Assembly (NCBI GenBank): GCA_026390695.1
Contig: JAPLFL010000031.1
Span: forward strand, 1 to 64,000
Direction: 5' to 3'
Length of the DNA: 64,000 nucleotides
Source of the DNA: Candidatus Kapaibacterium sp.
Lineage (GTDB): Bacteria; Bacteroidota; Ignavibacteria; Kapaibacteriales; UBA2268
Position numbers and translations under genes: made by a program. Positions 17,265-24,747 of the stretch are shown one piece after another (positions within the stretch are counted from its first letter, which is position 1; every line of letters starts with the position of its first letter). Under the pieces are notes generated by a model. The model made no database searches. It saw only the letters and a list, made by a program, of their open reading frames with translations, and had not been told where the DNA came from.

Positions 17265-17272
17265 TAATTTTG
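17265..17272 (+). promoter_or_regulatory. Candidate -7 box for WD40/T9SS gene
   Basis: TAATTTTG 36 nt upstream of the start at 17309, in the context TGTGTAATTTTGTATAATCT; the TATAAT just downstream offers an alternative. No clear -33 TTTG at standard spacing. Confidence 0.35.
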
Positions 17273-17308
17273 TATAATCTTGATTCTGAATTTTAAATTG
17301 GACATTTT

Positions 17309-19498
17309 ATGAAATATATATACATACTCACAATCTTTATTTTATCAACACTGAAGCTATTGAGCTGGAATATTGAGTGGTGGAATAAAGGATTTCTTGA
17401 TGAAATAAAAAGAATAAAAATATCTTCAAATGAACAATTCATTGCCGCCGAAACTGTCACTGACTCCGGTCTCATTATACGCCAATGGGATATTCAGCAG
17501 AGAACTAAAGTATTTGAGACCAAATCACTTGGCATTTATTTTGAAATCTCATCCGACGGAGCACTATTAGCTGTGTCTGATTCTAACTCTTTCAGTATTT
17601 ATGATACAAAAAAAACAGAGCTGATAAAAAAAGAAAATATTCCAAACCAGAGAAAGATTTCAAATCTCGCTTTTGTACCCAATTCTTCAAAACTAATCAT
17701 TGAATACAAAACCGATTCAGCAATTGCAATATATGTGCTCTATGATTGTATTGCTAAAAAAATTGATAACCAGTTCTTTATCACAAATAAAAATGCATAT
17801 AGAGCTCATAAGTCACTCCCATTAATATTTACCAGCGATGGCAAAAATTTAATCTCCCGCAATATGGACGATTATTCAGATTTATACATCACCACAGAAA
17901 ACGATATGTTCATTCTGAATCTCGAAACAGGAAATATAACTTATCGGAATCAAATACATAAATTTATATTTGATAAATTGCTCATCTCACCAGATGATAA
18001 GTATATTGCGGCTCTTTATTATAATAATACCCAAGCCAAATATTATGTTGATTTTCTGAATATTTCAAATTTTTCAGTCCAGAAGTCAATTTTACTGGGT
18101 TCAATACCAGAAACCGCAGTTGGTTTTGATAAAACCGATAATAGTCTGAGATTCTGGTATTCAAACGGACTAATAAAAAAGATAGCAGCCAACGGAACAA
18201 ACTTCGATTCAAGTAAAGTCAAGATTTCAAGCAATGGGGCTGCTTTTCTAAGCAATAACCGTTTCATAAGCTATATGTCACATATCCTTTCAATTTGGGA
18301 TATCAGCAGTGCTTATCAGAATTTATATGAAATTAACGGTTATTCAGGCAGTTCACCGGTCGGGTATTTGCAAAGCGTAGATATATCGCCCGATAATAAA
18401 ATTGTTGCAACAAGCGGTCAAGATAAAGTAATCCGCCTCTGGGACTCTAAAACAGGGAACATATTAACCACTCTGACAGGGAACAAGAATATCTGTAATT
18501 CTATCATGTTTTCACCGGATGGGCAATATCTGGCAGCTAATCAAACATTAGATTCAGCCAAGATATTGATCTGGAAACTTTCTGATTTTTCACTTTTTAG
18601 AACACTATACAACTCTGATGATTCATCTTCGGTATTTTCTTGGTCACCAGATAGCAAGAGCATTGCCAGTGGCGGTTATTCGGTTATCACAACTACTATT
18701 TTTGATATTTCAAGCGGAAAAATAACAAATAGCTTCCCTTTGAATAGCAAACTCACAGCTTTAGCATATTCAAAATCGGGAAATTGGATAGGTTCAGGTA
18801 CAGGTGCGGGATATTACCATGTATATGATTACCTTAAATTAACCGATATATCAGCTTGGCAGATTCGTCCGACAAATCCGGCTATATATAGTATGGAATT
18901 CAGCACAAACGACAGTGTTTTTACAGTAGCATGTCAGGATGCCACTATCAGAATCATATCATCTGTTAATCGCCGGCTTAGTAAATCTTTTACATGTTTA
19001 TCAGAACAGGGCAAGTTAATTACACCTATTAGGTCACAACTTTCAAAAGACGGGAAAACTCTGTGGGGCACAAGTTCACAATTCATCATGGGATGGGATA
19101 CCAGCAGAGTTCAAGTCAATCAGCTTGTTACGGAAATGTATGACCGGGATACTTTAATCTCAATAAGATATTCGGCTGTCAGTCCTGACGAAACATTTAT
19201 TATGGTTGGCACCCAAAGAGGAGATCTGATACGTCTCAAGGTAAACCCTGTTTCAGTAACGGAGCCTGTACCTGATAAAAACGAGCTGATTATAAGTCCT
19301 AATCCTGCAAATGATCTGATTAATGTAGATATAGCAGAATCATTTTCATTAGTTATCTATAATCAATTAGGAGAAAAAGTCCATTCATCTGAAAACGAGC
19401 ATCAGGTAGATATTAGCACGTTATCTTCCGGCATGTATTACTGCACAATAAGAGTAGGAGCCATGGTTTTAGTTAGGGCAGTAGTAGTTTCTCGATGA
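17309..19498 (+). CDS. Secreted WD40-repeat protein with T9SS sorting domain
   Basis: 729 residues with a signal peptide (about 1-19, KYIYILTIFILSTLKLLS). The body is beta-propeller type, with the clearest WD40 repeats near 350-560 (SVDISPDNKIVATSGQDKVI, RLWDSKTGNIL, MFSPDGQYLAAN, WSPDSKSIASGGYS). The C-terminal 75 residues are a T9SS type A sorting domain (ISPNPANDLINVDI, YNQLGEKV, SSGMYYCTIRVG). Expected to be exported across the outer membrane. Its stop codon abuts the stop of tadA on the opposite strand with no base between them. Confidence 0.9.
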   Translation: MKYIYILTIFILSTLKLLSWNIEWWNKGFLDEIKRIKISSNEQFIAAETVTDSGLIIRQWDIQQRTKVFETKSLGIYFEISSDGALLAVSDSNSFSIYDTKKTELIKKENIPNQRKISNLAFVPNSSKLIIEYKTDSAIAIYVLYDCIAKKIDNQFFITNKNAYRAHKSLPLIFTSDGKNLISRNMDDYSDLYITTENDMFILNLETGNITYRNQIHKFIFDKLLISPDDKYIAALYYNNTQAKYYVDFLNISNFSVQKSILLGSIPETAVGFDKTDNSLRFWYSNGLIKKIAANGTNFDSSKVKISSNGAAFLSNNRFISYMSHILSIWDISSAYQNLYEINGYSGSSPVGYLQSVDISPDNKIVATSGQDKVIRLWDSKTGNILTTLTGNKNICNSIMFSPDGQYLAANQTLDSAKILIWKLSDFSLFRTLYNSDDSSSVFSWSPDSKSIASGGYSVITTTIFDISSGKITNSFPLNSKLTALAYSKSGNWIGSGTGAGYYHVYDYLKLTDISAWQIRPTNPAIYSMEFSTNDSVFTVACQDATIRIISSVNRRLSKSFTCLSEQGKLITPIRSQLSKDGKTLWGTSSQFIMGWDTSRVQVNQLVTEMYDRDTLISIRYSAVSPDETFIMVGTQRGDLIRLKVNPVSVTEPVPDKNELIISPNPANDLINVDIAESFSLVIYNQLGEKVHSSENEHQVDISTLSSGMYYCTIRVGAMVLVRAVVVSR

Positions 19499-19963
19499 TT
19501 AGGAATTACGAATTCGTAATTTCTTAAAGAAACCCTTGAGCAGAAGCGAACTTTCATCTGCCATTACTCCCCTCACTACTTCGCAACGATGATTCAATCT
19601 CGCATCTTCGGTTATTGAATACAAACTGCCACTGGCTCCGGTCTTTGGATCATTTGCTGCAATGACAAGTCTCGGAATACGTGCCAAAACTATAGCCCCC
19701 GAACACATTGCACAAGGTTCAAGTGTCACATAAATAGTACAATTCAGAAGATGTTTATATTTATTTTTTTTTATTGCTTTTTGAATTGCGATAAGCTCGG
19801 CGTGCAGCAGAGAATCAGATTTCCGTTCTATGGAATTTCTGCCACGGCCAATGATTTTTCCTTCACAAACAACAACACATCCGACAGGAACATCCCCGTA
19901 ATTAGCTGCCTTTGCAGCTTCTCGCAAGGCTAAACTCATAAATTTAAAATCAGTATTCATCAA
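19499..19963 (-). CDS. tadA: tRNA-specific adenosine deaminase
   Basis: 154 residues, the family length. TadA deaminates A34 to inosine in tRNA-Arg(ACG), allowing wobble decoding. The zinc-dependent deaminase motifs are complete: H54-A-E56 (HAE, with the catalytic glutamate) and P83-C84-x-x-C87 (PCAMC). The segment GASGSLYSI and the ending LLKGFFKKLR also fit TadA rather than cytosine deaminases. It is convergent with the WD40/T9SS gene, the two stop codons abutting. Confidence 0.95.
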   Translation of the reverse strand: MMNTDFKFMSLALREAAKAANYGDVPVGCVVVCEGKIIGRGRNSIERKSDSLLHAELIAIQKAIKKNKYKHLLNCTIYVTLEPCAMCSGAIVLARIPRLVIAANDPKTGASGSLYSITEDARLNHRCEVVRGVMADESSLLLKGFFKKLRIRNS

Positions 19964-20021
19964 AATCTATTAAATTAAGAAAATCTTTACAATATACAAT
20001 GATTAAATGAACATTTTTTCT

Positions 20022-20029
20022 TAATTTTG
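20022..20029 (+). promoter_or_regulatory. Candidate -7 box upstream of the aldehyde dehydrogenase
   Basis: TAATTTTG in the context TTCTTAATTTTGTATAAG, about 225 nt upstream of the start at 20254. If used, it would give a long leader containing the TTATGAGTTATAA repeats. Confidence 0.3.
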
Positions 20030-20041
20030 TATAAGTTCTTT

Positions 20042-20236
20042 GAACGTTTTTTAGTTATTAGTTATGAGTTATAAGTTATATGAAGAAACCTAATAACTTT
20101 AAACAAAATAATTTATTTGCATTCTGAAACTGATTCTGATAATAAAATCAATTTAAAAATGCCACCAGACCTAGTCCTCAACTCATAATTTATAACTCAT
20201 AACTCATAATTTATAACTCATAACTCATAATTAATA
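20042..20236. repeat. AGTTATGAGTTATAA-type simple repeats
   Basis: TTAGTTATTAGTTATGAGTT at 20050-20069 and, in inverted orientation, a 21-bp tandem repeat of ACTCATAATTTATAACTCAT plus A (about 2.6 copies, 20181-20235). The two parts could pair across about 110 bases. The same word occurs upstream of fliE near 60385. No gene in this interval. Confidence 0.7.
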
Positions 20237-20253
20237 AAATATCGGAGCATTAT

Positions 20254-21801
20254 ATGAAAGAATTTTCAAACGAAGTTTATCTTGATTTTAAAGATCCAGC
20301 CGTTCTTTTAAAACAAAAAAAAGCACTTCAAACTGTTCGTAGTCAGTTCGGCAAAGAGTACCCAAATATTATAGGCGGAGTTAAAGTTAAAACAACTAAA
20401 AAAACTCTTTCCGTAAACCCCTCACATCCAAATGAAATAATCGGAACTTTTCAGAAAGGTGGCCAGAAGGAAGCCGAATTAGTTGTTCAATCTGCTGTGA
20501 AAGCCTTTGAAACATGGAAAAATGTGCCTGCAAAAGAACGAGCTGAATATTTATTCAAAGCTGCAAAAGAAATGCGCCGCCGTCGCTATGAAATCAATGC
20601 TTGGATGATTTCCGAAGTTGGTAAAAATTATCTTGAAGCCGATGCAGATACCTGCGAAGCTATTGACTTTCTTGAATTTTACGGCCGCGAAGCAATTCGC
20701 TATTCAAAAAAACAACCACTAACTCCAAATAAAGGTGAAAAGAACGACTATTTCTATATTCCGCTTGGCGTTGGTTTAATTGTTCCACCATGGAATTTTC
20801 CACTCGCAATTTTAGTTGGAATGACTTGCGCTGCCCTTGTGAGTGGCAATACTGTCATTTTAAAACCATCGTCTGAATCTCCGATGATGGGCTGGATATT
20901 AAGCGAAATCATGCAATCAATAGATATGCCCGACGGAGTTTTGAATTTCTTCGTTGCCAGTGGAGCCGAAGCAGGTGACTATTTAGTCGAGCATCCAAAA
21001 ACAAGATTTATTGCTTTCACAGGTTCAATGGAAGTCGGATTGCACGTCAATGAATTAGCAGCCAAAAAATCTCAGGGTCAAATATGGATCAAACGTGTTA
21101 TTGCAGAAATGGGCGGAAAAGATTCTATCATTGTCGATTCTGAAGCAGATATTGATTCTGCTGTTCAAGGAGTTGTCAGTGCTGCTTTCGGATTTCAGGG
21201 ACAAAAATGTTCGGCATGTTCCCGAGCAATTGTAGATAAAAAGATTTATTCAGAATTTAATAAAAAATTGAAAGCCGCAGTCGATAAACTTGAAATCGGT
21301 GATCCAGCTGAAAATTATATTTGTGGTCCGGTTGTTAGTGCTAAGGCAGAACATTCAATTCTCCAATATATCGAATTAGGTAAAAAAGAAGGAAAATTAC
21401 TTTGCGGTGGTAGCAAAATCCGTGAAATGGACGGATTCTACATCAAACCCACAGTATTTTTTGATATTAAACCAGAAGCCAGATTATCCCAAGAAGAAAT
21501 TTTCGGTCCCGTACTTGCTGTCATCAAATCTAACGATTACGACGATGCCTTAAAAATTGCAAACAACACAATGTTCGGATTGACAGGTGCGGTTTACTCA
21601 AAAAATAAAGAGAAATTGGAACGTGCCCGTACAGAATTTCACGTCGGAAATCTTTATTTGAATAGAAAATGCACCGGTGCAATGGTCGATGTTCATCCTT
21701 TTGGTGGCTTCAACATGAGTGGTACTGACTCCAAAGCAGGCAGCCGTGATTATTTAATGCTTTTCCAACAAGGGAAATCAATTGCTGAGAAAATAAAGTA
21801 A
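20254..21801 (+). CDS. pruA: L-glutamate gamma-semialdehyde dehydrogenase
   Basis: 515 residues. Oxidises glutamate-5-semialdehyde (from proline or arginine breakdown) to glutamate with NAD. The aldehyde dehydrogenase fold is complete: the substrate channel and NAD site (PPWNFPLAILVGMTCAALVS, ILKPSSESP, FTGSMEVG), the general base E285 (AEMGGKDS) and the nucleophile C319 (FQGQKCSACSR). The length and the FQGQKCSACSR wording match the stand-alone RocA/PruA group rather than bifunctional PutA; the substrate is an inference from family resemblance. No proline dehydrogenase lies nearby. It ends in a clear terminator at 21841. Confidence 0.9.
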   Translation: MKEFSNEVYLDFKDPAVLLKQKKALQTVRSQFGKEYPNIIGGVKVKTTKKTLSVNPSHPNEIIGTFQKGGQKEAELVVQSAVKAFETWKNVPAKERAEYLFKAAKEMRRRRYEINAWMISEVGKNYLEADADTCEAIDFLEFYGREAIRYSKKQPLTPNKGEKNDYFYIPLGVGLIVPPWNFPLAILVGMTCAALVSGNTVILKPSSESPMMGWILSEIMQSIDMPDGVLNFFVASGAEAGDYLVEHPKTRFIAFTGSMEVGLHVNELAAKKSQGQIWIKRVIAEMGGKDSIIVDSEADIDSAVQGVVSAAFGFQGQKCSACSRAIVDKKIYSEFNKKLKAAVDKLEIGDPAENYICGPVVSAKAEHSILQYIELGKKEGKLLCGGSKIREMDGFYIKPTVFFDIKPEARLSQEEIFGPVLAVIKSNDYDDALKIANNTMFGLTGAVYSKNKEKLERARTEFHVGNLYLNRKCTGAMVDVHPFGGFNMSGTDSKAGSRDYLMLFQQGKSIAEKIK

Positions 21802-21840
21802 CTCTAAAGATTATTAAAGTTAAAGGGAAGTAAGAATGTA

Positions 21841-21873
21841 AAAAAGAGGTTCATGAAAGGAACCTCTTTTTAT
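21841..21873 (+). terminator. Rho-independent terminator after pruA
   Basis: AAAAAGAGGTTC pairs with GAACCTCTTTTT (12 bp) across a 7-base loop and ends in a U-rich tract, 39 bases after the stop codon. Confidence 0.88.
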
Positions 21874-22094
21874 TTATCATTAAACGATCTAAAAATAATT
21901 TATTAAACATTACGATTAATCTTAAAAAAAATATTATATTTGTTGATATCAAGATTCATTTTGATTTGATTCAATTGATCAATGATAATTTTGATAAATG
22001 TTGAAATATAAAGATAATGTGGATACATTTGGATCATAATGAGTTACTAATATAAATTTTCAGTTAAAAAAATAAATTTGAAGAGGAGATATCT

Positions 22095-24467
22095 ATGAAC
22101 TCTAAAGATAAATCAAATGAAGAACTAATTATAGAACTTCATCAACAGAAACAAAAAAATGATGATTTAGCTTTATATTGCCAAAAAATAAGCGATGATT
22201 TTAAATATATTGAGAACTCTCTAAGAGATAGCGAGTCAAAATATAAACATCTCTCAGATACATTAGAAGCTATCTTAGACCATATCCCCGGTCTTGTGTT
22301 TTATAAGGATAAACTAAATAATTTTATTAAAGTTAATAAATTTGTTGCTAACGCTTATCAAAAAGCAAAGCAGGAATTAGAAAATGTAAATCTTGCTAAT
22401 CTCCATTCTAAGGAAGAGGCGGAAAGTTATTTCAAAGATGATTTGGAAGTTATAGAATCAGGAATTCCAAAATTAAATATCGTAGAAAAATGGGACACGC
22501 CCGAAGGTGAAAAATGGATTAGTACAAGCAAAATACCTTTCGTTGATCCTGATGGGAATATTGATGGCATAATAGGAATATCATTGGATATTACAGAAAA
22601 TGAAATTTCCGAACAAGCTCTTGCCCGGAGTGAAGACCTATACCGAGATTTGATTGAGAATAGTAGTGACTTAATCTGTATTCATGATTTGGATGGACAT
22701 ATCCTGAATGTGAACCGTGCTGCTGCCATAGCTACCGGTTATTCAATTGATGAACTGCTCACAATGAAAATCCAAGACTTCTTGCTGCCTAAACTGAAAA
22801 AATTGTTTAACGGTTATATTGAGAAGTTAATTGTAAACGGAACGGCAAAAGGCATTTTTACAATTATTACCAAATCAGGTGAAAGACGACTGTGGGAGTT
22901 TAACGATAGTTTACGAACTGAAGGAGTTGCAAAACCTATTGTCCGTGGAATGTCAATAGACATTACAGAGCGCAAGCGTGATGAGGCAATATTGCGTTTA
23001 TATGGTGAAATGATCAAAAATATGTCGGAGGGAGTTCAATTTAGTGGCTTTGGAGATGGATTAGTTTATTTTACAAATCCCAAATTTGATCAAATGTTCG
23101 GCTATGGTTCAGGTGAAATGATAGGTAGAAATATTTCGACTATATATAATTTCGATTATGAATCATCATCTCTTAATAGAAGTCTTATAATGAAATCTAT
23201 TAAGGACACCGGTGAATGGCATGGAGAAATTTCAAATGTTAAAAAGGATGGCTCATCATTCTGGTGTTTTGTTAACGTCTCGGTATTCAACCATCCTTCT
23301 CATGGTAAGGTAATGATGTCTATTCATCAAGACATTTCAGAAAGAAAACAAAAGGAAGAACAAATTTCAATCCTTACCAAAGCCGTTGAACAAAGCCCTG
23401 CATCAGTAGTTATAACAAATATTAATGGTGATATCGAATATGTTAATCAAAAGTTTTGCAATTTAACAGGTTTTACAAAAGATGAAGCCCTTGGTTTAAA
23501 TCCGAGAATATTAAAATCCGGTAAAATGAACAAAGAGTTTTATACTGAGCTTTGGAAAACAATTCTTGCAGGTAATGAATGGCATGGTGAATTAATCAAC
23601 AAAAAGAAAAGCGGTGATTTATATTGGGAAGAGGCTTTGATTGCTCCTTTGAAGAATATAAAAGGTGAAACAACTCATTATCTCGGATTAAAGGAAGACA
23701 TTACTAAAAGAAAAATTGCTGAGGAAAAACTTATAGTATTAGTTGATGAACTAACTCAAACAAAAGATACATTAGAAAAGATTAATTACGAAAAAGATAA
23801 GTTCTTTTCAATAATTGCACATGATTTGAAAGGCCCATTTACCGGATTCTTAGGGTTATCAAGAATCATCATTGAAGATTTTATGGATCTATCAATGAAA
23901 GATGTTACCGAACTTGGGAAAAGTATGTATGATTCAGCTGATAATTTGTATAGATTGTTAGAGAATCTTTTGGAATGGTCAAGAATGCAAAGAGGAGTTA
24001 TAGATTTCAGCCCTGACAATTATGAACTATACTCAATTGTCAAGCAAAATATTGAGATTGTACACGAATTTGCAAAACAAAAACAAATTGAACTGATCAA
24101 TAATATTCCTGAAGGATATCGGATTTATGCAGATATTCCTATGATCAACACTGTTTTTAGAAATTTAATATCAAATGCAATAAAATTTACTCCAAGAGCT
24201 GGAAATATTGAAATTGGAATCACAAAAAAGGCTTCCGATGAAACCATCTATATAAAAGACAGTGGAATAGGAATGAGTGAAGATATTCTCAGTAAGTTAT
24301 TCCAAATTGATCAAAAGGTATCACGACCGGGCACTGAAAATGAGCCAAGCACAGGGTTAGGCTTATTACTTGTCAAAGAATATGTTGAAAAACATGGTGG
24401 AAAAATATGGGTAGAAAGCCAGGAAGGAAAAGGTACAACCTTCTTTTTCTCAATACCGGAATGTTAA
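22095..24467 (+). CDS. Multi-PAS sensor histidine kinase
   Basis: 790 residues, no signal peptide or membrane segment, so probably cytoplasmic. A short N-terminal coiled coil (about 5-55) is followed by four PAS/PAC modules (about 60-170, 180-295, 300-415, 420-540; repeated phrases such as 'GI.LDITENE', 'GMSIDITERKRDE', 'SIHQDISERKQKE', 'GLKEDITKRK'). Then comes a HisKA domain with phospho-acceptor H576 (FSIIAHDLKGPFTGFLG) and a HATPase domain (N box NLISNAIKFTP, G1 box DSGIGM, G2 box STGLGLLLV). No receiver domain and no adjacent response regulator, so it is an orphan kinase. GAGGAG lies a few bases before the start. Confidence 0.95.
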   Translation: MNSKDKSNEELIIELHQQKQKNDDLALYCQKISDDFKYIENSLRDSESKYKHLSDTLEAILDHIPGLVFYKDKLNNFIKVNKFVANAYQKAKQELENVNLANLHSKEEAESYFKDDLEVIESGIPKLNIVEKWDTPEGEKWISTSKIPFVDPDGNIDGIIGISLDITENEISEQALARSEDLYRDLIENSSDLICIHDLDGHILNVNRAAAIATGYSIDELLTMKIQDFLLPKLKKLFNGYIEKLIVNGTAKGIFTIITKSGERRLWEFNDSLRTEGVAKPIVRGMSIDITERKRDEAILRLYGEMIKNMSEGVQFSGFGDGLVYFTNPKFDQMFGYGSGEMIGRNISTIYNFDYESSSLNRSLIMKSIKDTGEWHGEISNVKKDGSSFWCFVNVSVFNHPSHGKVMMSIHQDISERKQKEEQISILTKAVEQSPASVVITNINGDIEYVNQKFCNLTGFTKDEALGLNPRILKSGKMNKEFYTELWKTILAGNEWHGELINKKKSGDLYWEEALIAPLKNIKGETTHYLGLKEDITKRKIAEEKLIVLVDELTQTKDTLEKINYEKDKFFSIIAHDLKGPFTGFLGLSRIIIEDFMDLSMKDVTELGKSMYDSADNLYRLLENLLEWSRMQRGVIDFSPDNYELYSIVKQNIEIVHEFAKQKQIELINNIPEGYRIYADIPMINTVFRNLISNAIKFTPRAGNIEIGITKKASDETIYIKDSGIGMSEDILSKLFQIDQKVSRPGTENEPSTGLGLLLVKEYVEKHGGKIWVESQEGKGTTFFFSIPEC

Positions 24468-24747
24468 AAATTAAACCCAGATTGATTATCAGATTGCTGT
24501 AATAATCTTAAAAGTCACAACCACAGCTATCCTCAACGATAATTTCCGGAGGAAGTGCTAAGAAAAAGCAATTCATTCATCTTATGCACACTCATTATCC
24601 CGAATATAGAAAGGAGAATGGAGAACTATAAACCCAAATAATTCAATAGAAAAAACTATCTGTGTTAAATAAGAATTTTACTTTTAAATGTAACTATTTC
24701 TGTATTGAACTGTTCTTAGACTAAGAAGCATATGTAAAAAGGGGAAT
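24468..24747. other. Intergenic with a short possible gene remnant
   Basis: 280 bases. A 42-codon open frame without a clear start ends at 24631 (last codons read ...KKKQFIHLMHTHYPEYRKE then NGEL). The wording looks protein-like, so it may be the tail of a decayed gene, but I do not recognise it. The rest is AT-rich with no clear structure. Confidence 0.3.

Larger units (their letters stand above)
16615..17308. other. Gene-free repeat region
   Basis: 694 bases between two WD40/T9SS genes without a credible gene. It holds a partial inner-element copy (16689-16760), a pair of AAGC palindromes (16788-16858), the uninterrupted outer-element copy (16962-17068), a degenerate repeat (17093-17165) and the promoter region of the gene at 17309. 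Confidence 0.75.
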
